From Streptomyces sp. NBC_01571 (GTDB lineage: Bacteria; Actinomycetota; Actinomycetes; Streptomycetales; Streptomycetaceae): a DNA stretch of 64,000 bases. The position numbers were made by a program, and so were the translations under genes. Numbering within the stretch: position 1 is the first letter of the stretch; each line of letters begins with the position of its first letter. Shown here in pieces: positions 28,991 to 37,510 of this stretch. Under the pieces are notes generated by a model. The model saw nothing but the letters and a program-made list of their open reading frames with translations, did not search any database and was not told where the DNA came from. The DNA is taken from NCBI RefSeq assembly GCF_026339875.1, contig NZ_JAPEPZ010000001.1, positions 6,944,001-7,008,000 of the forward strand, given 5' to 3'.

Positions 28991-30208
28991 GTGAGGCATA
29001 CGACAATGGGCCCCCGGCGCGCGGGGGCCGCCCTGGCCGCCGCACTGACCTGGGCCGCCCTGCTGGCCGGAGCCGCCGGCTGCACCTCGGGCACGATGGA
29101 CGAGGTGCTCGGCAAGCCCCCCGCCGCCGAGGACGTCATCCAGGTGTCCCCGGCCGACAACAGCAAGAACGTACGAGCGCGGCAGGAGCTACGGGTACGG
29201 GTGGCGGACGGCCGGCTGGAGTCCGTGCAGGTCGTCAAGGACCAGGACGCACAGGAGTCCGCCGTGCCCGGGCACCTCACCGCCGACGGCCTGGCCTGGC
29301 AGCCCGACGCCCCCCGGCTCGCCCTGGGCGCCAAGTACACCGTGGACGTGGTCGCCCTCGACGGGCACGGGCGGCGCACGGCGCGGCACACGACGTTCAC
29401 GACGTACGTCCCCGAGGAGCGCTTCATCGGCTACGCGACGCCGGAGAACCGGTCCACCGTCGGCACCGGCATGATCGTCTCACTGGAGTTCAACCGGGAG
29501 ATCCGCAACCGGGCCGCCGTCGAGCGCGCGATCCACGTGGAGGCCAGCCCGGCGGTCGAGATCCGCCCGCACTGGTTCGGCAAGGACCGTCTCGACTTCC
29601 GGCCCGAGAGCTACTGGAAACCGGGGACCGAGGTGACGGTCGACCTGCGCCTGCGCGACGTGGAAGGAGCGCCGGGCGTGTACGGACTCCAGTCCAGGAC
29701 CACGAGCTTCACCGTCGGCCGCAGCCAGGTCTCGCTCGTCGACGCCTCCGACCACACCATGGAGGTCCGCCGCGACGGCGACCTCCTCACCACCGTGCCG
29801 ATCACCGCGGGCTCCCCCGAGAACACGACCTACAACGGGAAGATGGTCGTCATGGAGATGCTGGAGGTGACACGGATGAACAGCCGCACGGTCGGGTTCG
29901 GCGGCGAGTACGACATCCCCGACGTCCCGCACGCGATGCGGCTCACCGACTCCGGGACCTTCCTGCACGGCAACTACTGGTCGGGCGACGTCTTCGGCTC
30001 CACCAACGTCAGCCACGGCTGCGTCGGTCTGCGGGACGTGAAGGGCGGCGGCTCCGAGACCCCAGCGGGCTGGTTCTTCGACCGCAGCCTGATCGGCGAT
30101 GTCGTCGAGGTCGTCCACAGCAAGGACAAGAAGGTCGCCCCCGACAACGGGCTCGGAGGATGGAACATGGGCTGGGCGAAGTGGAAGGCGGGCGGCGCGG
30201 CGAAGTAG
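28991..30208 (+). CDS. L,D-transpeptidase lipoprotein (YkuD domain), first of two
   Basis: A 405-residue cell-wall enzyme expected to make 3-3 cross-links in peptidoglycan. The N-terminus is a lipoprotein signal with lipobox LAGAAGC. Two Ig-like domains follow (residues about 45-250, as in mycobacterial LdtMt2), then the YkuD domain with HGNYW and SHGCVGLRD, catalytic Cys344. It is therefore an outer-face membrane-anchored lipoprotein. The GTG at 28991 follows ATGAGGTTCGC; ATG 29006 is an alternative. It is divergent from glgX and followed 200 bp later by a paralogue of the same architecture. Confidence 0.92.
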   Translation: MRHTTMGPRRAGAALAAALTWAALLAGAAGCTSGTMDEVLGKPPAAEDVIQVSPADNSKNVRARQELRVRVADGRLESVQVVKDQDAQESAVPGHLTADGLAWQPDAPRLALGAKYTVDVVALDGHGRRTARHTTFTTYVPEERFIGYATPENRSTVGTGMIVSLEFNREIRNRAAVERAIHVEASPAVEIRPHWFGKDRLDFRPESYWKPGTEVTVDLRLRDVEGAPGVYGLQSRTTSFTVGRSQVSLVDASDHTMEVRRDGDLLTTVPITAGSPENTTYNGKMVVMEMLEVTRMNSRTVGFGGEYDIPDVPHAMRLTDSGTFLHGNYWSGDVFGSTNVSHGCVGLRDVKGGGSETPAGWFFDRSLIGDVVEVVHSKDKKVAPDNGLGGWNMGWAKWKAGGAAK

Positions 30209-30408
30209 CCGCGGCGGGCTGCGGGCACCGGGGTGCGAGCGGGCGGGGACAGACAGGAACCCAGCCCGCCCCCACACGGTTGAAGTTGGGACTGAACGGT
30301 GACAATCCCGGGGATCCATCGCTTCTGACCGTGTGATTAATTAGCGCGATACGCGCGGGGACGCGCTGGGGTGCGGGCCTGATCAGGCCGTGCGAGGGGA
30401 GAACAAAC

Positions 30409-31659
30409 GTGAACGGGCGACCGATATCGGGGGCGTCGGTTGGTGCGCGGACCCGGGGGAGCAAGGGAGTCCTGGCACTGCTGCTGGGCGTGCTGCTGCT
30501 CGCCGTGACCGCCTGCGGCGGGGGAGGGAGTTCGGACTCCGGCTCCGGCGAGGGCAAGGGCAAGAGCACCGGCAGCGCCGGGAAGGCGGACACCAAGGCC
30601 TCGCAGGCCGTGGTGACCATCGCTCCGAAGGACGGCAGCGACGGTGTGGCCACCAGCGGTGCCCTCAAGGTGACCGCGGCCAAGGGCAAGCTGACCGAGG
30701 TGAAGGTCGAGGACACCAAGGGCAAGGCGGTGGACGGGGCGATAACCGGCGGGGGAACCGCCTGGACGCCCGCCACCCACCTCGCCGCCGCCACCAAGTA
30801 CAAGGTCCACGCGGTGGCCAAGGACACCGACGGCCGTGAGGCGGCCGAGGAGTCCGCGTTCACCACGCTGACCCCGAAGAACACCTTCGTCGGTCTCTTC
30901 ACGCCCGAGGACGGTTCCACGGTCGGCGTCGGAATGCCGTTCTCGGTCCGTTTCACCCGGGGCATCACGCACCCAGCGGACGTCGAGAAGGCGATCACGG
31001 TCAAGACCCAGCCGGCCGTGGACGTCCAGGGCCACTGGTTCGGCAACGACCGCCTCGACTTCCGTCCCGAGCAGTACTGGAAGGCCGGCACGAAGGTCAC
31101 CGTCACGCTCAACCTCGACGGCGTCGAGGGCCGGCCCGGTGTCTACGGCAAGCAGGCCAAGACGGTGTCGTTCACGATCGGCCGCAGCCAGGTCTCCACG
31201 GTCGACGCGAAGACCCACAAGATGGTCGTCAAGCGTGACGGCAAGGTCCTCAAGACCATCCCGATCACCACGGGCAAGCCGGGCTACGACACCTGGAACG
31301 GCCAGATGGTCATCAGCGAGCAGCTCCGGGTGACCCGGATGAACGGCGAGACGGTCGGCTACGGCGGCGAGTACGACATCAAGGACGTGCCGGACGCCCA
31401 GCGCCTGACCGACTCCGGCACCTTCATCCACGGCAACTACTGGGGCGGCGACGCCTTCGGCAACTACAACGCCAGCCACGGCTGTGTGGGCCTGCGCGAC
31501 GTCCGCGGCGGCGGCGACCGCAGCGCGCCCGCCGCCTGGTTCTTCGACCACTCGATCATCGGTGACGTGGTGGTCGTCAAGCGCTCCAACGACCGTACGG
31601 TCGCCCCGGACAACGGCCTCAACGGCTGGAACATGTCCTGGGAGAAGTGGACCGCCTGA
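30409..31659 (+). CDS. L,D-transpeptidase lipoprotein (YkuD domain), second of two
   Basis: A 416-residue paralogue of the preceding gene: lipobox LLAVTAC, a Gly/Ser/Lys linker (GGGGSSDSGSGEGKGKS), two Ig-like domains, YkuD domain with HGNYWGGDAFGNYNASHGC and catalytic Cys359, and the same NGWNMSWEKW ending. It should cross-link peptidoglycan on the outer membrane face. The GTG start has GGGGAG about 6 nt upstream. The 200-bp gap to the first copy contains an AT-richer patch (TGATTAATTAGCGCGATAC, near 30333), likely its own promoter. Two adjacent copies suggest divided roles, for example growth versus sporulation wall. Confidence 0.92.
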   Translation: MNGRPISGASVGARTRGSKGVLALLLGVLLLAVTACGGGGSSDSGSGEGKGKSTGSAGKADTKASQAVVTIAPKDGSDGVATSGALKVTAAKGKLTEVKVEDTKGKAVDGAITGGGTAWTPATHLAAATKYKVHAVAKDTDGREAAEESAFTTLTPKNTFVGLFTPEDGSTVGVGMPFSVRFTRGITHPADVEKAITVKTQPAVDVQGHWFGNDRLDFRPEQYWKAGTKVTVTLNLDGVEGRPGVYGKQAKTVSFTIGRSQVSTVDAKTHKMVVKRDGKVLKTIPITTGKPGYDTWNGQMVISEQLRVTRMNGETVGYGGEYDIKDVPDAQRLTDSGTFIHGNYWGGDAFGNYNASHGCVGLRDVRGGGDRSAPAAWFFDHSIIGDVVVVKRSNDRTVAPDNGLNGWNMSWEKWTA

Positions 31660-31679
31660 CCGTTCGTCCCGGCCTCGAC

Positions 31680-31718
31680 ACGGGCCCGGTGTGCTGTGAC
31701 CCGGCACACCGGGCCCGT
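31680..31718 (+). terminator. Terminator after the second L,D-transpeptidase
   Basis: A perfect 15-bp inverted repeat (ACGGGCCCGGTGTGC / GCACACCGGGCCCGT) with a 9-nt loop lies 21 nt past the stop and is followed by TGTCGTT. Confidence 0.85.
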
Positions 31719-31746
31719 TGTCGTTAGCGCGCGTTAACCTGCCTGC

Positions 31747-32514
31747 ATGACTGTGCATCTCGAAGTGGCCGAAGGCGTCGGCACGATCCGCCTGGACCGC
31801 CCTCCCATGAACGCGCTGGACATCGCCACCCAGGACCGTCTCAAGGAACTCGCCGAGGAGGTCACCCGGCGTACGGACGTACGCGCGGTGGTCATCCACG
31901 GCGGGGAGAAGGTGTTCGCGGCGGGCGCGGACATCAAGGAGATGCAGGCCATGGACCACGCGACGATGATCGTCAGGTCCCGGGCCCTGCAGGACTCCTT
32001 CAGTGCCGTGGCCCGCATCCCCAAGCCCGTCGTCGCGGCCGTCACCGGTTACGCGCTCGGCGGCGGCTGCGAGTTGGCGCTCTGTGCGGACTTCCGCATC
32101 GCCGCGGACAACGCCAAGCTCGGGCAGCCGGAGATCCTGCTCGGTCTGATCCCGGGCGCCGGCGGCACCCAGCGGCTCTCCCGGCTGATCGGACCCTCCA
32201 AGGCGAAGGACCTCATCTTCACGGGCCGGATGGTGAAGGCCGACGAGGCGCTCTCGCTCGGGCTGGTGGACCGGATCGTCCCCGCCGCCGAGGTGTACAC
32301 CGAGGCGTACACCTGGGCCGCGAAGCTCGCGCAGGGACCCGCGATCGCGCTGCGCGCGGCGAAGGAGTCGATCGACACGGGTCTGGAGACGGACCTGGAG
32401 ACCGGGCTCGCGGTGGAACGGAACTGGTTCGCGGGCCTGTTCGCGACGGAGGACCGTGAGCGCGGGATGCGCAGCTTCGTGGAGGAGGGGCCGGGCAAGG
32501 CGAAGTTCCTCTGA
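31747..32514 (+). CDS. Enoyl-CoA hydratase/isomerase (crotonase family)
   Basis: A 255-residue cytoplasmic crotonase, probably hydrating trans-2-enoyl-CoA in fatty-acid or branched-chain degradation. The oxyanion-hole motifs AAGADIKEM and ALGGGCELALCADFRIA are present, with the two candidate catalytic glutamates in GGCELAL and GQPEILLGLIPGAGGTQRL. The ATG has no ribosome site; TAACCT (31735-31740) ends 6 nt before it, which fits a leaderless transcript. It is a single gene between a terminator and a separately controlled regulator, so the exact substrate cannot be told from context. Confidence 0.9.
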   Translation: MTVHLEVAEGVGTIRLDRPPMNALDIATQDRLKELAEEVTRRTDVRAVVIHGGEKVFAAGADIKEMQAMDHATMIVRSRALQDSFSAVARIPKPVVAAVTGYALGGGCELALCADFRIAADNAKLGQPEILLGLIPGAGGTQRLSRLIGPSKAKDLIFTGRMVKADEALSLGLVDRIVPAAEVYTEAYTWAAKLAQGPAIALRAAKESIDTGLETDLETGLAVERNWFAGLFATEDRERGMRSFVEEGPGKAKFL

Positions 32515-32824
32515 CGGGACGCGTCCGGTTGCGCGGAAAATCACCCGTCAAGTTCGGCTGATCCACTTGCAGTTGACTCGGTGTCTTACCCGGTGTCCCC
32601 CGAAGGGCTGGATTATGCGGTCCTTAAGGCAGCCTTAAGGCTGCCTTGCGGGGGACCTTCGGCGATTGCCCCTCAGGGTGGAGTCGTAGCAGGTCGGACG
32701 GGTTGTGGTGGGCTCCGAACTGCCTCTGGCATATGCCGATCGGATGGTGTGGAACGCATGCTTCCGGGGGGCGTATTCCTCCGGAACGGCCCCCAGGTGC
32801 GGCCTGGGCGGCCATGATGGGGGC
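32515..32824 (+). promoter_or_regulatory. Regulatory region upstream of the GHKL ATPase gene
   Basis: About 310 bp without a gene. It contains TTGACT (32573), a perfect 22-bp palindrome at 32626, and a second imperfect dyad around TTCCGG...CCGGAA (about 32762-32787). The density of symmetric elements suggests a regulated promoter and structured leader. Confidence 0.45.
32626..32647. promoter_or_regulatory. Perfect 22-bp palindrome
   Basis: AAGGCAGCCT and AGGCTGCCTT flank a central TA, so all 22 bp are self-complementary, and the word CCTTAAGG occurs twice in the neighbourhood. There is no U-tract and it lies 178 bp ahead of a start codon, so an operator is more likely than a terminator. The factor is unknown. 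Confidence 0.5.
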
Positions 32825-33328
32825 ATGGCGGGGCTGGAGGGTATGGAACAGCCGCGGCGGCACGCGAGTGCGACCGCGGCGCGCTGGTCGCCTGCGGTCG
32901 AGGACGAACGGGCGCTGAAGGCGCTCGAGTTGTTCGGCAACCCGACAGAGGCGGAGGTGCCGCTGCCGTCCCGCCCCGAATCCGCCGCCACCGCACGCCG
33001 GCTCGCCCAGGTCGTCGTCCTGCGCCAGTGGGGACTCTCCCCGAAGATGACCGAGGACGCCGTGTTACTCGTGTCCGAACTCGTCGGCAATGCCGTACGG
33101 CACACGGGCGCCCGGGTCTTCGGACTGCGGATGCGGCGGCGCCGGGGCTGGATCCGCGTCGAGGTCCGCGACCCCTCCCGGGGGCTGCCCTGTCTGATGC
33201 CGGTCCAGGAGATGGACCTCAGCGGGCGCGGTCTCTTCCTCGTCGACAAGCTCTCCGACCGCTGGGGCGTCGACCTCCTGCCCCGCGGCAAGACGACCTG
33301 GTTCGAGATGCGCGTCGCAGACCGCTGA
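32825..33328 (+). CDS. ATP-binding regulatory protein (anti-sigma-factor-like GHKL ATPase)
   Basis: A 167-residue HATPase domain protein of the RsbW/SpoIIAB-like class abundant in Streptomyces. The N box is VLLVSELVGNAVRHTG; G1 (DPSRGLP) and G2 (GRGLFLVDKLSDRWGV) boxes follow. Members act as serine kinases or anti-sigma factors on anti-anti-sigma partners; no partner gene adjoins here. The ATG at 32825 has a G-rich stretch before it and gives the normal length; the upstream frame to 32705 has no support. It has an unusually structured upstream region. Cytoplasmic. Confidence 0.85.
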   Translation: MAGLEGMEQPRRHASATAARWSPAVEDERALKALELFGNPTEAEVPLPSRPESAATARRLAQVVVLRQWGLSPKMTEDAVLLVSELVGNAVRHTGARVFGLRMRRRRGWIRVEVRDPSRGLPCLMPVQEMDLSGRGLFLVDKLSDRWGVDLLPRGKTTWFEMRVADR

Positions 33329-33419
33329 CCGTGACGGAGCTCCGGGCCCGGGGCCGGTGCCGCGACCCGCACCCCGCCCACCGGTCCAATCGCCCGTTTT
33401 CTTACCATTACACCCTTAA

Positions 33420-34283
33420 ATGGTGCGGGTGACCACGCCCGCCCGCCCCCCTCAGCACTCCACCGAAGAGAGCGTCACGCGTGCCGCGCCGGACCGGCGT
33501 GCGGCGCTGCGTTCAGGCGTCGCACTCGCCGCCGGGACCTTCGCCGCCGGGCCGCTCACCGCCGGTTGCGCCACGCCCGGCGCCGTCGCCCACCCGGCCG
33601 CCGCGTCCCGCGCGTCCGGCACACCATCGGCCACGCCCCCGCCCGCGCCGCCCGCCGCACCGGCGCCCCGGCGGTTCCCGCGGCAGCCGGCCGAGATCAC
33701 CCACGGTCCCCGCGACCGCCCCCGGGTCGCCCTCACCTTCCACGGTCAGGGCGACCCGGCCGTCGCCAGGGCGCTGCTCGGCGAGGCCGAGAAGAGCGGG
33801 GCCCGGGTCACGGTGCTCGTGGTGGGGACCTGGCTGGACGAACACCCGGACCTGGCCCGGCGCATCCTCGACGGCGGCCACGACCTCGGCAACCACACCC
33901 TGCGCCATCTCGACATCAACGCGATGTCCGAGGCGGACGCGGACGCGGAGATCCGGGGCTGCGCGGAGCGCCTGCGCCGGCTGACCGGATCCATCGGCAC
34001 GTGGTTCCGGCCCTCCCGCACCTCCCGTGCCTCCCCGGTCGTCGAACGGCTCGCCCGCGGGGCGGGCTACCCGCACGTCCTCTCGTACGACCTCGACTCG
34101 CTCGACTACACCTCGCCGGGCGCCCCCGCCGTCACCCGTCAGGTTCTCGGCGGGATCCGCAACGGGTCCGTGGTGAGCCTGCACTTCGGGTACGCCGACA
34201 CGGTCGCCGCGCTTCCCGCCGTCCTGGAAGAACTCGGCCGTCGCAGACTGCGCGCGGTCACCACCACGGAGCTGCTGAGCTGA
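33420..34283 (+). CDS. NodB-fold polysaccharide-deacetylase-like exported protein with altered catalytic motif
   Basis: A 287-residue protein. DRRAALRSGVALAAGTFAAG followed by LTAGC (residues about 25-50) reads as a twin-arginine lipoprotein signal. A Pro/Ala linker leads into a NodB fold: RVALTFHGQGDPAV in place of TFDDG, intact GNHTLRH (motif 2 histidines), FRPSRTSRAS for motif 3, and SLHFG for motif 5. The usual first-motif aspartates are missing, so hydrolysis by the standard mechanism is doubtful; this may be a distinct subfamily. ATG 33420 lacks a ribosome site, with TACCAT 11 nt before it; GTG 33429 is an alternative. Its stop overlaps the next start. Confidence 0.82.
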   Translation: MVRVTTPARPPQHSTEESVTRAAPDRRAALRSGVALAAGTFAAGPLTAGCATPGAVAHPAAASRASGTPSATPPPAPPAAPAPRRFPRQPAEITHGPRDRPRVALTFHGQGDPAVARALLGEAEKSGARVTVLVVGTWLDEHPDLARRILDGGHDLGNHTLRHLDINAMSEADADAEIRGCAERLRRLTGSIGTWFRPSRTSRASPVVERLARGAGYPHVLSYDLDSLDYTSPGAPAVTRQVLGGIRNGSVVSLHFGYADTVAALPAVLEELGRRRLRAVTTTELLS

Positions 34284-35464
34284 TGCAACGCAACCGCAAC
34301 CACCTCCAGCGCGCCCTGATCGCGGGCGCCGTGCTCGCCGCCCTCGCGGGCTGCAGCGGCGAGTCGAAGGACCACGCGAACCAGGCCGCCGGTACCCAGG
34401 CCGCCGTCCGGCCGGCCCAGCCGAAGAAGCCGGACGGTCTGCCGGGCATGCCCCCCGTGCTCGACTCCAAGGACGTCTACGCCGCCGACCGCGCGAACCA
34501 GCTGTCCCCGGTGGTCAAGAACTTCCCGTCCCGCGTCTACGTGCCCAACACCAACTCCAACACGGTCTCCGTCATCGACCCGGAGACGTACAAGGTCATC
34601 AAGACGATCCGGGTCGGCGTCCAGCCCCAGCACGTCGTGCCCTCCTGGGACATGAAGACGCTCTGGGTCAACAACGACCGGGGCAACTCCCTCACCCCCA
34701 TCGACCCGAGGACCGGCAAGGCCGGCAAGTCCGTCGACGTGAACGACCCCTACAACCTGTACTTCACGCCGAACGGCAAGTACGCGATCGTCATGGCCTC
34801 CCTCGACCGCGAGCTGGTCTTCCGCGACGCGCACACCATGGAGCGCCGGAAGACCGAACCGGTCAGCTGCTACGGCGTCAACCACGCCGACTTCTCGCCC
34901 GACGGCCGCTACTTCATCGTGTCGTGCGAGTTCAGCGGTGAGCTGCTCAAGGTCGACACCGAGAGGATGAAGGTCGTCGCGCAGCAGAAGCTCCCCATGC
35001 GCGGAGCCATGCCGCAGGACGTGAAGATCTCCCCGGACGGCAAGAAGTTCTACGTCGCCGACATGGTGGCCGACGGGGTGTGGGTCCTGGACGGGGACAA
35101 GTTCGGCAAGCCGACGCTGCTGCGCACCGGCAAGGGCTGCCACGGCCTGTACGTCAGCCGCGACTCGCGGGAGATGTACATCTCCAACCGGGGCGAGGGG
35201 ACGATCTCCGTCTTCGACTTCGCGCAGGACAAGCTGACCAAGAAGTGGCGCCTGCCGAACGGCGGCAGCCCCGACATGGGCGGTGTCTCGGCCGACGGCA
35301 GGGTTCTGTGGCTGTCGGGGCGCTACAACTCCGAGGTGTACGCGATCGACACGCGCTCCGGGAAGCAGCTGGCCCGCATCCCGGTCGGCAGCGGCCCGCA
35401 CGGCCTGGCCGTCTACCCGCAGCCGGGCCGCTACTCGCTCGGCCACACCGGCGTCTTCCGCTGA
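34283..35464 (+). CDS. YncE/YVTN-type beta-propeller lipoprotein
   Basis: A 393-residue lipoprotein: lipobox LAALAGC at residues 18-24, Ala/Pro-rich linker, then a seven-bladed propeller of YVTN repeats (RVYVPNTNSNTVSVIDPETY, LWVNNDRGNSLTPIDPRTG, KFYVADMVADGVWVLDGD, MYISNRGEGTISVFDF). Such propellers bind proteins, glycans or DNA outside the cell; no enzyme site is visible. The start codon overlaps the deacetylase-like stop by one base (TGATG), so the two are translationally coupled and probably act together at the envelope. Partner and ligand are unknown. Confidence 0.85.
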   Translation: MQRNRNHLQRALIAGAVLAALAGCSGESKDHANQAAGTQAAVRPAQPKKPDGLPGMPPVLDSKDVYAADRANQLSPVVKNFPSRVYVPNTNSNTVSVIDPETYKVIKTIRVGVQPQHVVPSWDMKTLWVNNDRGNSLTPIDPRTGKAGKSVDVNDPYNLYFTPNGKYAIVMASLDRELVFRDAHTMERRKTEPVSCYGVNHADFSPDGRYFIVSCEFSGELLKVDTERMKVVAQQKLPMRGAMPQDVKISPDGKKFYVADMVADGVWVLDGDKFGKPTLLRTGKGCHGLYVSRDSREMYISNRGEGTISVFDFAQDKLTKKWRLPNGGSPDMGGVSADGRVLWLSGRYNSEVYAIDTRSGKQLARIPVGSGPHGLAVYPQPGRYSLGHTGVFR

Positions 35465-35564
35465 CCCGGGCACAGCCGCACCGGACCCCCTCGTCCGGCG
35501 GGCCGTGACCGAGGCGAGGGACGCCCGTGAGAGCGACCCGCACCACGCCCCCCGGCACCGGGCC

Positions 35565-36200
35565 TCAGGGCGCGGTGAGCAGCGCCTCCGCGCCCACCGG
35601 ACGGTAGCCCGCCGCCTGGAACGCCCGCAGACCGCGGGCGTTGCCCGGCGCCACCTGGACCCAGACGGGTTCGCCGGCGAGCTGTCGCGCCGCCGCCGCG
35701 AGCGCCCGCCCCAGCCCCCGGTGCCGTACGCCCTCGTCGACCTCGACCGCGGCCTCCAGCCGTCCCGCGACCCCGCGCCCGAGGACGAGCACCCCGCCCC
35801 CGGCGGCCCAGACGCGCACGTCGTCCCGGTGCCGCCGGGCCCGTACCGCACGCGGATGGCCCGGATCGCCGATCTCCGCCAGGTCCACCGCCGGCCGCCC
35901 CGGCGACGGCGCGGCGGCCAGCAGCAGGTCGACCGTGTCGTGGGTGCGTCCCGTACGGTCCATGAACGCGGCCAGGAAACGGGGGTTCACGGCCGCGGCG
36001 AGCGCGTCGCAGCCGACCCGGGCCAGCGTCTCGCGCACCCACCGGGGATCCTCGTCGGTGAAGACGACGGAGTGCGCCGTGAAGGCGAGGACACCGGCGT
36101 CCCTCGGGGCGTGCTGCGCTACGACGGTGGTGGAGCCGTCGGGCGGGGGGAAGACGCCACGGGCCGCCGCGTCCAGAATGCCGCGCAGAGTGTCTCCCAT
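35565..36200 (-). CDS. GNAT-family N-acetyltransferase
   Basis: A 211-residue acetyltransferase. The acetyl-CoA loop is seen in VDEGVRHRGLGRALAAAARQL (about residues 152-172), followed by VAPGNARGLRAFQAAGYRPVGAEAL, the usual end of the fold. The N-terminal half (RGVFPPPDGSTTVVAQHAPRDAGVLAFTAHSVVF) is a family extension. The substrate cannot be inferred. It is divergent from a MerR regulator across 58 bp holding an inverted repeat, so control by that regulator is likely. The ATG at 36200 is chosen because the longer frame would run into the MerR gene. Confidence 0.82.
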   Translation of the reverse strand: MGDTLRGILDAAARGVFPPPDGSTTVVAQHAPRDAGVLAFTAHSVVFTDEDPRWVRETLARVGCDALAAAVNPRFLAAFMDRTGRTHDTVDLLLAAAPSPGRPAVDLAEIGDPGHPRAVRARRHRDDVRVWAAGGGVLVLGRGVAGRLEAAVEVDEGVRHRGLGRALAAAARQLAGEPVWVQVAPGNARGLRAFQAAGYRPVGAEALLTAP

Positions 36201-36221
36201 CCCCCTACCCTTCCCGCCGCT

Positions 36222-36253
36222 TGAGTCTCCACCCGCTGGAAGGCCCAGACTCA
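36222..36253. promoter_or_regulatory. Inverted repeat in the GNAT/MerR divergent promoter
   Basis: TGAGTCT and AGACTCA (7-bp perfect arms, 18 bp apart) occupy most of the 58-bp gap. The position suits an operator for the MerR protein acting on itself and the acetyltransferase gene. Confidence 0.4.
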
Positions 36254-36258
36254 CCGAC

Positions 36259-37173
36259 ATGATCGACGACGGCATCCGCCTCCTCACCATCGGCGAGCTG
36301 GCCCGGAACACCGGACTGACCGTCCGCACCATCCGCTACTGGTCGGACGAGGGTGTCCTGCCCCCGGTGGGCCGTTCCGCCGGCGGCTACCGCCTCTACG
36401 ACGCGGAGTCGGTGGCCCGGCTGGAGCTGATCCGCACCCTGCGCGAACTCGGCCTCGGCCTGGGCGATGTGCACAGGGTGCTGGCCGGCGAGGCGACGGT
36501 CGCGCAGGTGGCCGCCGCGCACGTGGCGGCGCTGGACGCGCAGATCCGCGCGCTCAGGGTGACCCGGGCGGTGCTGTCGACCGTGGCGCGACGCGGTTCC
36601 ACCGCAGAGGAGATGACGCTCATGAACAAGCTGGCGCGGCTGTCGGCCGCGGAGCGCAGGCGGATCATGGAGGAGTTCGTGGAGGAGACGTTCCACGGGC
36701 TCGACACGGCGGACCCGGTCATCCGCGAACGCATGCGCGCCATGGCCGTGGACCTCCCGGACGACCCGACGCCCGAACAGGTGGACGCCTGGGTGGAACT
36801 GGCCGAACTGCTCCAGGACCCCGAGTTCCGGGCGCGGATGCGGGAGGTGGCCGAGTTCAACGCGGCCGACCGCGGCCAGGAGTCTCCCGCGGGGGCCTCT
36901 CTGTGGTTCGCCCGCCGTCTGATCCAGCTGGCGGCACAGGCCCGCGAGCGGGGGATCGAGCCCGGGACGCCGGAGGCCGGGGAAGTGCTGCGCGAACTGC
37001 TCGGCGACGCGGATCCGGTCGCCGTGCTGGAACGCCTGGAGGCCGCCGCGAACGATCGGATCGCCCGCTACCGGGAGTTGCTCTCGCTGGCGAAGGGCCA
37101 GGGAACCCTGCCCGCGCACCGCGAGGAGTTCGCGTGGGTGGTCGCCGCACTGCGCCGCCTGTCCGCCCGTTAA
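36259..37173 (+). CDS. MerR-family transcriptional regulator
   Basis: A 304-residue regulator. The winged-helix DNA-binding domain is residues 8-75 (LTIGELARNTGLTVRTIRYW, EGVLPPVGRSAGGYRLYD), followed by the dimerisation helix. The C-terminal ~190 residues are helical and Glu/Arg-rich without the metal-binding cysteines of MerR proper, so it probably senses a small molecule. The ATG at 36259 is the first after the divergent gene, with GGAAGG further upstream. It very likely controls the adjacent acetyltransferase gene and itself. Confidence 0.88.
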   Translation: MIDDGIRLLTIGELARNTGLTVRTIRYWSDEGVLPPVGRSAGGYRLYDAESVARLELIRTLRELGLGLGDVHRVLAGEATVAQVAAAHVAALDAQIRALRVTRAVLSTVARRGSTAEEMTLMNKLARLSAAERRRIMEEFVEETFHGLDTADPVIRERMRAMAVDLPDDPTPEQVDAWVELAELLQDPEFRARMREVAEFNAADRGQESPAGASLWFARRLIQLAAQARERGIEPGTPEAGEVLRELLGDADPVAVLERLEAAANDRIARYRELLSLAKGQGTLPAHREEFAWVVAALRRLSAR

Positions 37174-37221
37174 TCTGACCTCCGTACACACGGCAGTAAT
37201 GCACTACGAAGGGGCGGATCG

Positions 37222-37434
37222 GTGGCGGACATCGAGGAAGCACGCAAGCAGTTCGAGCGGATCGATACGGATGGTGACGGTTTCATCACCGCGGCCGAGT
37301 TCAAGAGCGCCCTCGCCCAGGGCGGCGACTGGAACGTCACCGAGTCGGTGGCGGAGGCCGTCATCGCCACCCGCGACCTCAACGGCGACAAGGTCCTCTC
37401 GTTCGACGAGTTCTGGACCCACCTGAACAAGTGA
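37222..37434 (+). CDS. Small EF-hand calcium-binding protein
   Basis: A 70-residue soluble protein with two EF-hands: DTDGDGFITAAE and DLNGDKVLSFDE, both 12-residue loops with acidic residues at positions 1 and 12, so both should bind calcium. It consists of little else and resembles the small Streptomyces calcium sensors linked to aerial growth. GTG start after GAAGGGGCGG. It is a single gene, closed by a strong hairpin. Confidence 0.92.
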   Translation: MADIEEARKQFERIDTDGDGFITAAEFKSALAQGGDWNVTESVAEAVIATRDLNGDKVLSFDEFWTHLNK

Positions 37435-37440
37435 CGCACG

Positions 37441-37480
37441 CGAAGGGGCGCCCACCGGTGATCCGGCGGGCGCCCCTTCG
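37441..37480 (+). terminator. Terminator after the EF-hand gene
   Basis: An 18-bp stem with one mismatch (CGAAGGGGCGCCCACCGG / CCGGCGGGCGCCCCTTCG), loop TGAT, starts 6 nt after the stop codon. Confidence 0.9.
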
Positions 37481-37510
37481 TCATGCCCCCGTGCGATGCG
37501 CACGCTCCGC

